Assembly: GCA_023389105.1 (NCBI GenBank)
Contig: JAEWEY010000010.1
Location: forward strand, 310,001 to 374,000
Reading direction: 5' to 3'
Length of the DNA stretch: 64,000 nucleotides
From: Pseudomonadota bacterium
Lineage (GTDB): Bacteria; Pseudomonadota; Alphaproteobacteria; Sphingomonadales; Sphingomonadaceae
A program made the position numbers and the translations under genes. This document shows, one piece after another, positions 7,412 to 15,435 of this stretch (its first letter is position 1; each line of letters begins with the position of its first letter). Below the pieces are notes generated by a model, which was not told where the DNA came from, searched no databases, and saw nothing but the letters and a program-made list of their open reading frames with translations.

Positions 7412-8367
7412 CGCGCCGTTCCGTTATTGCTGGCGTGGGCAGCGCACTGCCCAAGCGTCAGGTCACCAACGCCGAACTGGCGAGCCAAGTCGATACCACC
7501 GACGAGTGGATCGTCGAGCGCACCGGCATCCGCAATCGCTACCTCGCTGGTGAGGGCGAGACGACCGGCACGCTCGCGACCGACGCAGCACGTGCAGCGC
7601 TTGCCCACGCAGGGATCGATTCAGCGGACATCGACCTTATCGTGCTCGCCACGGCGACGCCTGATCAAACCTTTCCGTCGACCGCGACCAAGGTTCAGGC
7701 GGCGCTGGGCATCAACGACTGCATCGCCTTCGACGTGCATGCCGTGTGCACCGGCTTCCTCTATGCGCTGTCGGTCGCCGATTCGATGGTTCGCTCGGGC
7801 AGCGCGAACAAGGCGCTCGTGATCGGCGCCGAGACCTTCAGCCGCATTCTCGACTGGGACGATCGCACCACCTGCGTACTGTTCGGCGACGGCGCCGGCG
7901 CTTTGGTGCTGAGCGCCGAGGACACCGACAGCGGCATCCTCGCGACCAAGCTCCACGCCGACGGACGTCACAACGACCTGCTGTTCGTCGACGGGGGACC
8001 GTCGACCACGCAGACCGTCGGTAAGCTTCGCATGAAGGGCCGCGAAGTCTTCCGCCACGCGGTCGTCAACCTCGCCGACGTCTTGAACGAAGTGCTCACC
8101 GATGCGGGCTTGACCGCCGCGGACGTCGACTGGGTGGTTCCGCACCAGGCGAACGCCCGCATCCTCGACGCCACGGCGCGGAAGCTCGGGCTTCCGGCGG
8201 AGAAGGTCGTCGTCACCGTCGACCGGCACGCGAACACCTCGGCAGCGTCGGTGCCGCTCGCGCTCGATACCGCAGTCAAGGATGGGCGAATCAAGCGCGG
8301 CGATCTGATCGTCCTCGAAGCGATGGGCGGTGGCTTTACTTGGGGCGCGGCCGCGCTCCGCTATTGA
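7408..8367 (+). CDS. fabH: 3-oxoacyl-ACP synthase III (beta-ketoacyl-ACP synthase III)
   Basis: A 319-residue thiolase-fold enzyme starting at GTG 7408 (MTRRSVIAGVGSALPKR), which overlaps the plsX stop as GTGA. The catalytic triad is visible: the cysteine in AVCTGFLYAL, the histidine in VPHQANARI and the asparagine in HANTSAASVP. The C-terminal GGGFTWGAA is typical. FabH condenses acetyl-CoA with malonyl-ACP to start fatty acid elongation. Length matches the family. Gene order with plsX and ihfA is the usual alphaproteobacterial one. Confidence 0.98.
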   Translation: MTRRSVIAGVGSALPKRQVTNAELASQVDTTDEWIVERTGIRNRYLAGEGETTGTLATDAARAALAHAGIDSADIDLIVLATATPDQTFPSTATKVQAALGINDCIAFDVHAVCTGFLYALSVADSMVRSGSANKALVIGAETFSRILDWDDRTTCVLFGDGAGALVLSAEDTDSGILATKLHADGRHNDLLFVDGGPSTTQTVGKLRMKGREVFRHAVVNLADVLNEVLTDAGLTAADVDWVVPHQANARILDATARKLGLPAEKVVVTVDRHANTSAASVPLALDTAVKDGRIKRGDLIVLEAMGGGFTWGAAALRY

Positions 8368-8419
8368 AATCTTTGGAATTTCAGCCGATTGTCGATTTGC
8401 CGACAGGACGGAATTCCGT
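8365..8419. promoter_or_regulatory. Cluster of three inverted repeats in the fabH-ihfA spacer
   Basis: Three separate dyads lie within about 55 bases: TGAAAT/ATTTCA (8365-8370 and 8378-8383), TGTCG/CGACA (8390-8394 and 8401-8405), and the perfect 12-bp palindrome ACGGAATTCCGT (8408-8419). They precede the ihfA ribosome site by about 45 nt. They could be operator sites or RNA stem-loops that set ihfA expression; no T-run follows, so a classic terminator is unlikely. Confidence 0.4.
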
Positions 8420-8472
8420 TACGAAAGCGTATTGAAGCGGCGAGGGGCGCGCCGTTCAGCGGGGAGAATATC

Positions 8473-8802
8473 ATGGCCGATCTCGGGATCGCGCGGGTCA
8501 ATAACGAAGCCGATGCACAGACACTGACGCGGGCCGACCTCGCGGATACCGTGCACCGCAAGCTTGGTTTGTCGCGCGCGGAATCGGCGGGCGTCGTCGA
8601 GCGCGTGCTGTATCACATGTGCCACGCGCTTTCCGAAGGGCACAACGTGAAGATCTCCAGCTTCGGCACCTTCATCCTGCGCGACAAGGGTGAGCGCGTC
8701 GGCCGGAACCCGAAGACGGGCGTCGAAGTGCCGATCGCGCCGCGGCGGGTGATGACCTTCCGCGCCAGCCAGATCATGCGCGACCAGATCGCCAAAGGCT
8801 GA
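8473..8802 (+). CDS. ihfA: Integration host factor subunit alpha
   Basis: A 109-residue HU/IHF-family DNA-bending protein starting MADLGIARVNNEADAQT. Conserved features are TLTRADLADTVHRKLGLSR, the KISSFGTF block and the RVGRNPKTG arm that inserts proline into the DNA minor groove. The protein is about ten residues longer than E. coli IhfA because of an N-terminal extension. GGGGAGAA about 8 nt upstream is a good ribosome site. The location after fabH and before a MerR-type regulator is typical for Alphaproteobacteria. IhfB would be encoded elsewhere. Confidence 0.95.
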   Translation: MADLGIARVNNEADAQTLTRADLADTVHRKLGLSRAESAGVVERVLYHMCHALSEGHNVKISSFGTFILRDKGERVGRNPKTGVEVPIAPRRVMTFRASQIMRDQIAKG

Positions 8803-8813
8803 CGGCAGCGCCC

Positions 8814-9203
8814 GTGGCAACCGCCGGCCAAAAGGACCCCGGCGCCTTATTGACGATTGGGGAACTGTCGCAGGAACTGGGCGTCGCCCAGCACATCCTG
8901 CGCTATTGGGAAACGCGTTTCCCGCAGCTCAAGCCGATGCAGCGTGCCGGCAACCGCCGCTATTATCGCCCCGCCGACGTCGAGCTTGTCCGGCGCATCC
9001 ACCGCCTGCTCAATCAGGAAGGTTACACGGTCCGGGGCGTCCAGAAGGTGCTGCGCGACCGCGACGCTCCCACCGAACCCGCCGCGCCGGTGATGCCTGC
9101 GCCTGCGCCGGAATTTGATGCTTCAGACGATGTGCCCGCCGGCGTCGATGTCTTCCGCCTGATCCAGCTGCGCAACCGCTTGGCCGACGCGCTCGACGCT
9201 TGA
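8814..9203 (+). CDS. MerR family transcriptional regulator
   Basis: A 129-residue protein read from GTG 8814. The N-terminal MerR helix-turn-helix and wing are clear in IGELSQELGVAQHILRYWE and NRRYYRPADVELVRRI. After residue 80 the protein is proline/alanine-rich and has no metal-binding cysteines, so the effector is unknown. This gene always seems to follow ihfA in related genomes and starts 11 nt after its stop. Its last 81 bases overlap the 3' end of the minus-strand helicase gene, an unusually long convergent overlap for this window. Confidence 0.9.
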   Translation: MATAGQKDPGALLTIGELSQELGVAQHILRYWETRFPQLKPMQRAGNRRYYRPADVELVRRIHRLLNQEGYTVRGVQKVLRDRDAPTEPAAPVMPAPAPEFDASDDVPAGVDVFRLIQLRNRLADALDA

Positions 9204-11858
9204 ATTGAGTCGCGCTTCGACCCGCGCGATCGCCTGCTCCAGTGGCAACCGGCTGACCTGAACGCCCGGCGGGAACGCCGCCAGCAACCGCGACGGCATC
9301 GCTGCCGACAGGATCACGAACAGCCCGCAATCGCCCTGTCGCCGGATGAGGCGTCCAAACGCCTGCGCCAGCCGCGCGCGCACCACGCGGTCGTCATACG
9401 CACTCCCGCCGCCCGCCATCCGCCGCGCCGCGTGCAGCACCGTCGGCCGCGGCCACGGCACGCGCTCCATCACAACCAGCCGCAGCGAATCGCCGGGCAC
9501 GTCCACGCCGTCACGCAAGGCATCGGTGCCCAGCAGCGAGGCGCGTGGATCGTCGCGGAAGATATCGACCAGGGTACCGGCGTCGATCGGATCGACGTGC
9601 TGCGCCAGCAGCGGCAGCCCTTCGCGCGCCAGCCGGTCGGCGATCCGCGCATGCACCGCCTTCAGCCGCTGCACCGCCGTGAACAGCCCTAGCGTCCCGC
9701 CCTTCGCCGTTTCGATCAGCCGCGCATAGGCGCCGGCGAGCGAGGCGATGTCGCCCTGCCGAACGTCGGTGACAATCAGCACTTCCGAGCAGCCGGCGTA
9801 GTCGAACGGGCTCTGTGCCTCGAAATGCGTCGCCGGCGCGGGCAGATGCAGCGCGCCCGTCCGTGCATCCGCCGCCGCCCATTCCTCGCCGCCACGCAAG
9901 GTCGCCGACGTTACCAGCACCCCATCAGCCGGCGCCAGCACCGCCGACGCCAATGGCCGGGTCGGATCAAGCCACCGGCGATGAATCGCCACATCATACT
10001 CGCGCCCATCCACCCGCTCGACCGCCAGCCAATCGATGAACGCCGGATCAGCCTCACCCCCGATGCGACCGAGCAAAGCAATCCAAGCCGCCAGCGTCTC
10101 GCGCCGCCAGGTGAGGCCGCGGATCGCCCCGTCGACACGCGCCCGCGCCTGGGTGTCGAGCCAGTCGGGCGCATCTTCGAGTACCGCCTCAAGTCGCCGC
10201 GCGAGCGCGGCCAGCGGCTTGTTCAGGCTTTCGAGGATCTCCGCCGCGCCCGCCGCCGCTGAAACCAGGGCGCCATCGGGCTCGGCCAGCTCGGTCTCCA
10301 GACCATAGCCCGCTTCCTGCGCCTTCGACCGCGCATAGACGGTGCCGCGCACCTCGGCCAGCAGCGCCTCGATCGGCCCGAACGCAGCGCCCTCAACCAG
10401 GCGCTGCAGCCACCCGTCCGACGGCAGCGCGCGCGCCGCCTCGACCGCAGCATCCAGCGCCCGCGCACCCTCATCGTCATAAGACGCGACGTCCATCAGC
10501 CGCGCCCCAAGCCCGCGCCGCCGCCCGCGCGATCGGCCTTCCGGCCCGACGATCCAGCGCCGCATCTCGATCGCTTCCTGTCCGCCGAACGCCACCGCGA
10601 AGGTGGAGTCGGCCGCATCGAACAGGTGATGCCCTTCGTCGAACAGGATGCGGCCCGGCGCGTCCTCGCGCGCCCGTGCCGCATTAACCATCACCAGCGC
10701 ATGATTGGCGATGACGATGTCGGCGTCGCGGCTCGCGCGTTCGGCGCGCTCGATGAAGCAGCGCCGATAATGCGGGCAGCCGGCATAGACGCATTCACCG
10801 CGCCGGTCGGTCAGCGCGGTCGCACCAGCCCGCCGGAACAGGCTCGGCAGCCAGCCGGGCAAGTCGCCGCCGACCATGTCGCCATCCTTGGTGTAGGCCG
10901 CCCAGCGCCCGACCAGCTGCGCGAGGATTGCCGCCCGCCCCGCGAACGCGCCCTGCAGCGCATCCTCGAGATTCAGCAGGCAGAGATAATTCTCGCGGCC
11001 CTTGCGCACGACGATGCGCCGCGCCCGCTCGACCGGGTCGGCGAACAGCTTGGGTCCTTCTGCATCCAATTGGCGCTGCAGTGCCTTGGTGAAGGTCGAC
11101 ACCCACACGGCGCCGCCCGCGCGCTCGGCCCACAGCGATGCCGGCGCCAGATAGGCGAGAGTCTTGCCGATGCCCGTCCCCGCCTCCGCCAGCAGCAGGT
11201 TGGGCGAGTCCTTGGCGCGCTTGGCGGCAAACACGCCAGTAACCGCTTCGGCCATCGCCCGCTGGCCTTCGCGAGCCTCGGCGCGGCCCGTGAGACGGTC
11301 AAGCTCCGCGCGCGCTTCGGTCGGCGATACCTGCACCGGCCGCGGCGGCGGCCGCACCGCGCCCTCCTCCCACGACTTGAGCCGCGCGAAGAGCATCCGC
11401 TCGCCACGTTCAGGCCGTTCAAGCCGCGCGCCGAGCAGCGGCGCCCAGCTCCAGCCCAATCGGTGAAGCGTCGCGTTGGAGGTCCACGCCCCCTCGCGCT
11501 GACTCCAGTCGGGATCGGCCAGAACCGCGAGCAACCGCGCCGCAATTGCCTGCAACCCCAGGGCTGCTTCCGCTTCCGCCGCTGGCGGCTCCAGCCCGAG
11601 CGTCCGGCTCAAGCCCGCAACCGTCGGCACCGCGAAGCGCGCGGGATGTATGAAAGCGAACAGCTCCAGCAGGTCGAGCCCGCTAAGCTCCGGATAGCCG
11701 AGACGCTGCCCGACCAAGGGCGCGTTGAGGATGATATGCGGCGTTTCCGCAGCTCGCGCGATCGCCTCGCCGCGGCTCGCCTCCCGCACCTCGCCGTCCC
11801 CGCCGGCAATCCAGATGCCCGCATGGGTTGCGTGCAGCGCGGGAAGAGGCAAAGGCAT
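9123..11858 (-). CDS. ATP-dependent DNA helicase, DinG/Rad3 (XPD) family
   Basis: A 911-residue superfamily 2 helicase read from ATG 11858. Walker A is AEAGTGIGKTLAY and the DEAH box appears as LFDEGHHLFD. Four cysteines that can hold the 4Fe-4S cluster are in NYLCLLN and ECVYAGCPHYRRCF. The C-terminal helicase domain shows LVTSATLRGG and the arginine-rich FGRLIRRQGD. Such enzymes unwind structured DNA or R-loops in repair. It is divergent from lysK with a spacer of only 41 nt. An N-terminal domain of about 200 residues precedes the helicase core. It could be named dinG, but family members differ in role. Confidence 0.9.
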   Translation of the reverse strand: MPLPLPALHATHAGIWIAGGDGEVREASRGEAIARAAETPHIILNAPLVGQRLGYPELSGLDLLELFAFIHPARFAVPTVAGLSRTLGLEPPAAEAEAALGLQAIAARLLAVLADPDWSQREGAWTSNATLHRLGWSWAPLLGARLERPERGERMLFARLKSWEEGAVRPPPRPVQVSPTEARAELDRLTGRAEAREGQRAMAEAVTGVFAAKRAKDSPNLLLAEAGTGIGKTLAYLAPASLWAERAGGAVWVSTFTKALQRQLDAEGPKLFADPVERARRIVVRKGRENYLCLLNLEDALQGAFAGRAAILAQLVGRWAAYTKDGDMVGGDLPGWLPSLFRRAGATALTDRRGECVYAGCPHYRRCFIERAERASRDADIVIANHALVMVNAARAREDAPGRILFDEGHHLFDAADSTFAVAFGGQEAIEMRRWIVGPEGRSRGRRRGLGARLMDVASYDDEGARALDAAVEAARALPSDGWLQRLVEGAAFGPIEALLAEVRGTVYARSKAQEAGYGLETELAEPDGALVSAAAGAAEILESLNKPLAALARRLEAVLEDAPDWLDTQARARVDGAIRGLTWRRETLAAWIALLGRIGGEADPAFIDWLAVERVDGREYDVAIHRRWLDPTRPLASAVLAPADGVLVTSATLRGGEEWAAADARTGALHLPAPATHFEAQSPFDYAGCSEVLIVTDVRQGDIASLAGAYARLIETAKGGTLGLFTAVQRLKAVHARIADRLAREGLPLLAQHVDPIDAGTLVDIFRDDPRASLLGTDALRDGVDVPGDSLRLVVMERVPWPRPTVLHAARRMAGGGSAYDDRVVRARLAQAFGRLIRRQGDCGLFVILSAAMPSRLLAAFPPGVQVSRLPLEQAIARVEARLNSSVERVGQAVAQLDQAEDIDAGGHIV

Positions 11859-11899
11859 CCGCGCAACCCTGCCGCCCCGAGAACAGAAGAGCAACGAAT

Positions 11900-13468
11900 T
11901 TGGACGCCGAAACGCTTCGATCCGCCGCGATGGCATCCAAGGCCTGGCCGTACGAGGAAGCGCGCAAGCTGCTGAAGCGCTGGCCCGACGGCAAGCCTGA
12001 CGGCGCACCGATGATCTTCGAAACCGGCTACGGTCCCTCGGGACTGCCGCACATCGGCACCTTTAACGAGGTCGCGCGTACGACCTTCGTTCGCCAGGCT
12101 TATGAGGAGCTGACCGGCCAGCCGACGCGCCTGATCGCGTTCAGCGACGATATGGATGGCCTCCGCAAGGTTCCCGACAACGTGCCGAACCAGGAGTTGC
12201 TCACCGCCAACCTCGGCAAGCCGCTGACGCAAATCCCCGACCCGTTCGAAAAGTACGAGAGCTTCGCGCACCACAACAATGCGATGCTGCGGCATTTCCT
12301 CGACCGCTACGGCTTCGACTACGAATTCCTGTCGGCGACCGATTGCTACAAGTCGGGGCGCTTTGACGAAATCATCCGCCAGGTGCTGCGCAACTGGGAC
12401 GGCGTGATGGGGGTGATGCTTCCCACCCTGCGCGAGGAGCGACGCCAGACCTACTCACCGGTCTTGCCGATTTCGCCGACCAGCGGCCGCGTGCTGCAGG
12501 TGCCGGTCGAAGTCATCGACGCCGAGGCGGGGCTGATTGCCTTTGAGGATGAGGAAGGCCGCGTCGAGCAGTCCGCCCTGGGTGGTTTTTCCAAGCTGCA
12601 GTGGAAGGTCGACTGGGCCGCGCGCTGGGTCGCGCTCGGCGTCGACTATGAAATGGCCGGCAAGGACCTGATCGACAGCGTTACGCAATCGTCGAAGATC
12701 GCGCGCGTGCTCGGCGGCCGCCCGCCCGAAGGCTTCAACTACGAGATGTTCCTCGACGAAAAGGGCGAGAAGATCTCCAAGTCCAAGGGAAACGGCCTCA
12801 GCCTCGAAGAGTGGCTGCGCTACGGCAGCGAGCCGAGCCTCGCTTTCTACATCTACCGTGAGCCCAAGCGCGCGAAAAGCCTGCACATCGGGGTCATCCC
12901 GCGCGCGGTCGACGAATATTGGCAGTTCCGCGGCAATTATTCCGCGCAGCCGGTCGAGCAGCAACTCGGCAACCCCGTGCACCATATCCACGGCGGCCGA
13001 GTCCCGAACAAATCACTGCCGCTGACCTACGGCCTGCTGCTGAACCTCGTCAGCCTGCCCGGTGTCGCCGACAAAGACACCGCCTGGCGCTTCGTTCAGC
13101 GTTATGCGCCGGGCACATCACCGGAAAACGACCCCGAGCTCGACGATCTGATCGGGCTCGCGGTCAATTACGCGCGCGATTTTGTCGCGCCGACGCTGCA
13201 GCGCCGCGCACCGACTGAAATGGAAGCGGCAGCGCTGCGTGACCTCGACGGCGAGCTTGCGAAGCTACCCGCCGACGCTTCCGCCGAAGATATCCAGACC
13301 CAGGTCTTCGAAGTCGGCAAGCGCCACCCGTTCGAAAGCCTGCGCGGCTGGTTCCAGGCACTGTACGAAACCCTGCTCGGCTCCAGCCAGGGGCCGCGCA
13401 TGGGCAGCTTCATCGCCCTCTACGGCATCGACAACAGCCGCCGGCTGATCGCCGAGGCGCTCGCCTAA
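11900..13468 (+). CDS. lysK: Lysyl-tRNA synthetase, class I
   Basis: A class I LysRS of about 522 residues, the archaeal-type enzyme also used by many Alphaproteobacteria in place of class II LysS. The HIGH motif is present as PHIGT and the KMSKS motif as KISKSKGN. I prefer TTG 11900 as the start: it gives MDAETLRSAAMASKAWPYEEA, and LR-AA-xSKAWP is conserved in relatives; a ribosome site AGAAGAG precedes it. ATG 11930 is the alternative. The gene converges with a small ORF, their stops overlapping as CTAA (13465-13468). Confidence 0.95.
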   Translation: MDAETLRSAAMASKAWPYEEARKLLKRWPDGKPDGAPMIFETGYGPSGLPHIGTFNEVARTTFVRQAYEELTGQPTRLIAFSDDMDGLRKVPDNVPNQELLTANLGKPLTQIPDPFEKYESFAHHNNAMLRHFLDRYGFDYEFLSATDCYKSGRFDEIIRQVLRNWDGVMGVMLPTLREERRQTYSPVLPISPTSGRVLQVPVEVIDAEAGLIAFEDEEGRVEQSALGGFSKLQWKVDWAARWVALGVDYEMAGKDLIDSVTQSSKIARVLGGRPPEGFNYEMFLDEKGEKISKSKGNGLSLEEWLRYGSEPSLAFYIYREPKRAKSLHIGVIPRAVDEYWQFRGNYSAQPVEQQLGNPVHHIHGGRVPNKSLPLTYGLLLNLVSLPGVADKDTAWRFVQRYAPGTSPENDPELDDLIGLAVNYARDFVAPTLQRRAPTEMEAAALRDLDGELAKLPADASAEDIQTQVFEVGKRHPFESLRGWFQALYETLLGSSQGPRMGSFIALYGIDNSRRLIAEALA

Positions 13469-13671
13469 GGCATCAGCAGCGGCGAACGTCGGCCGAGATC
13501 GAAAAACGACCCGTCGCCCGGCCAGTCGGCCACGGCGCTGCCCAGCATCGAACCTTTCTCCTCGGAACAGTCGGCCGACGATGCGCGCTTCTGCAATTCG
13601 CTGGCCCCAGCCGGTCCCATGGCGGCAATCGCCACCACAGCCAGCAGCTTAAACCAATGTTGCGCGCGCAT
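13465..13671 (-). CDS. Small secreted hypothetical protein
   Basis: A 68-residue ORF with a clear signal peptide (MRAQHWFKLLAVVAIAAMGPAGAS) and a short mature part holding one cysteine. I do not recognise a family. Support comes from the signal peptide and from the position: its stop overlaps the lysK stop by 4 nt, the same arrangement as several other convergent pairs in this window. It starts 19 nt downstream of the S41 peptidase stop on the same strand, so the two may be co-transcribed. Confidence 0.5.
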   Translation of the reverse strand: MRAQHWFKLLAVVAIAAMGPAGASELQKRASSADCSEEKGSMLGSAVADWPGDGSFFDLGRRSPLLMP

Positions 13672-13690
13672 CGTCTGTTGCCCCTGTGCC

Positions 13691-14824
13691 CTATCGGGCC
13701 TTCAGTTTGTCAGAATGGACCGGTTCCGCCGGAACCTCAAGCGCGTCCAGCCGAACGGCCTCCTCGTGGCTCAGCCCGGCCTTCTCGAGCGCCGTTACTA
13801 ATGCCAGCTTCGGATCGACCGCAATGTCGGGCGCGATACCGTCGCCTTCCCAATCCTTGCCGGTCTTGATGTCATAGGTCCGGCCGATCGGCATCCACAC
13901 CGCGAAATGCTCGTTGATCGGCTGGGGGCCGCCGAAATGATTGGCGCCTGCCGTCGCTTCGCCGATCAGCGTTGCCCGACCCGTCGATTTCAGCGCTAGT
14001 GCGAAATGTTCCGCGGCAGAGGCGCTGCGGTTCGAGGTGAGCAGATAGATCTTTGCTTTTCGAAGTGGCGTATCCTCGCCCGGAATGGCGCTGTGGGTGC
14101 CAACCATCTGATCGCGCTCAGCGGCGAACACCATCGTCGGACTGCTTTCGAGCGGTGAGCCCCGGCGATCGTAGATATCCTTGGAGATCGCCATCTTCAC
14201 GAGCGGCGTCTTAGCGCCATACACATAAGAAAATATCGCGTCTTGCTCGTTGAGGCCGCCACCGTGATGGTTGCGGAGGTCGAAGATCAATGTCTTTGCA
14301 TCGCGATTGTCCGCGAGCCACTTGCGCAGCGCGACCATCTCTTCGTCGCGACCGGCGAAAGCCGTAAAGCGAATGTAGGCAATCCCGGGCGCGATGGTCT
14401 TTGCCGACTGAATCAGCGGAGGCAGATCGTCGGGCGAACCGCCACCGCCGCCTCGCCGACGCTCGCCTTCGGGGCCCGACAGCATGACATGCAGATGGCC
14501 GTCCTTGTGAACCGCCTGAAGGTCGTCGGTCAGCAGCTTGGCGAGGTCGCCGCGCGTGCCGCTGTCGTAGCGACCCGCGGCGGCATTCTTGCGGAGCATC
14601 GCCGCATAGGCCTTGGCCTGGTCGCGATAGACGAAGGAGCTGACGAGATCATCGGCAAGCTTGTTGGCGACCGCGCGGCCTTCGCCTTGCTCGACCGCCA
14701 AGGCTGCGGCCGGATCGGCCCGCACAGGTTTCGCCGCCGGCGCCGCTTGCGCCGTCACTTGCGAAGCCTGACTGGCCGCAAGGATGAGCCCGAAGGTTGC
14801 CGGAATGAGCATGGTAATACGCAC
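13691..14824 (-). CDS. S41 family (C-terminal processing-like) peptidase, exported
   Basis: A 377-residue protein with a signal peptide (hydrophobic stretch LIPATFGLILAASQA). The S41 fold is recognised by FDLRNHHGGGLNE, the nucleophile region LTSNRSASAAEHFALAL with the catalytic serine, and the GEATAGANHFGG loop. These periplasmic serine peptidases cut protein C-termini or small peptides. A glycine/arginine-rich insert lies around residue 125. It is divergent from the Lrp/AsnC gene with 143 nt between them, so that regulator might control it. Confidence 0.88.
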   Translation of the reverse strand: MRITMLIPATFGLILAASQASQVTAQAAPAAKPVRADPAAALAVEQGEGRAVANKLADDLVSSFVYRDQAKAYAAMLRKNAAAGRYDSGTRGDLAKLLTDDLQAVHKDGHLHVMLSGPEGERRRGGGGGSPDDLPPLIQSAKTIAPGIAYIRFTAFAGRDEEMVALRKWLADNRDAKTLIFDLRNHHGGGLNEQDAIFSYVYGAKTPLVKMAISKDIYDRRGSPLESSPTMVFAAERDQMVGTHSAIPGEDTPLRKAKIYLLTSNRSASAAEHFALALKSTGRATLIGEATAGANHFGGPQPINEHFAVWMPIGRTYDIKTGKDWEGDGIAPDIAVDPKLALVTALEKAGLSHEEAVRLDALEVPAEPVHSDKLKAR

Positions 14825-14943
14825 AAAATAGTCCCCTTGATTTGCGTCGTTGGCCCAATCCTACCCGATCCGCTGTCCGCCAGATGAACAGACCGGTGGT
14901 GGAACGACACTTTGCCAAGCGCGCGCAAAATCCGTGCGGACCG

Positions 14944-14958
14944 TGCCAAATTTTGGCA
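14944..14958. promoter_or_regulatory. Perfect dyad upstream of the Lrp/AsnC gene
   Basis: TGCCAAA-T-TTTGGCA is a perfect 15-bp inverted repeat whose end lies 9 nt before the ATG of the Lrp/AsnC-family gene. Lrp-type regulators bind A/T-centred dyads of this length and usually repress themselves. A weaker dyad, TTTGC-N9-GCAAA, is about 25 nt further upstream. The spacer is shared with the divergent S41 peptidase gene. Confidence 0.5.
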
Positions 14959-14967
14959 TGAGCAGGC

Positions 14968-15435
14968 ATGCTCGATCCATTCGACGTCGCGCTTCTGAAC
15001 ATCATTCAGCGCGATGATTCGCAGACTGCCGACCAGTTGGCGACGCAAGTCGCCCTTTCGCCGTCGGCGATAGCGCGCCGCCTTCGCCGTCTTCGTGGCG
15101 AGGGTTGGATCGGCCGCACCATCGCGCTTCTATCCGATCGCTTCACCGACCAGCGGCTCCGCGCGCTCGTGTTCGTCGAGCTGGCCGAGCACGCCGATCT
15201 CAAGGGTAAGATGGCCGTCGAGGAGCGCCTGCGCGCGGTCGACCAGGTGCAATTCTGCTACGAAGTCACTGGCGACAGCGACCTGCTCCTGCTGGTCGAC
15301 TGCACCAACATGCTGGAATTCAACCGCTTCTGCGACGAAGTGCTGGTCGCCGACCCGACCGTGCGCCGTTACGAAACCAGCTTCGTCAAACGCGAGATCA
15401 AGTTTCAGCCGTTCATCAAGCTCGCGTCTGCCTAG
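14968..15435 (+). CDS. Lrp/AsnC family transcriptional regulator
   Basis: A 155-residue protein. The N-terminal helix-turn-helix is in DSQTADQLATQVALSPSAIARRLRRL, followed by the RAM/AsnC effector domain (VEERLRAVDQVQFCYEVTGDSDLLLLV) and a C-terminal motif TSFVKREIKF. Members sense amino acids or related small molecules as octamers. The effector here is unknown. It is divergent from the S41 peptidase gene and converges with the DUF885 gene, their stops sharing CTAG at 15432-15435. A perfect dyad just before the start suggests autoregulation. Confidence 0.92.
   Translation: MLDPFDVALLNIIQRDDSQTADQLATQVALSPSAIARRLRRLRGEGWIGRTIALLSDRFTDQRLRALVFVELAEHADLKGKMAVEERLRAVDQVQFCYEVTGDSDLLLLVDCTNMLEFNRFCDEVLVADPTVRRYETSFVKREIKFQPFIKLASA

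Noticed and set aside
10626..11975. A 449-codon plus-strand open frame
   Set aside because: It lies opposite the DinG-type helicase, whose motifs are clear; the frame has no domain signal.
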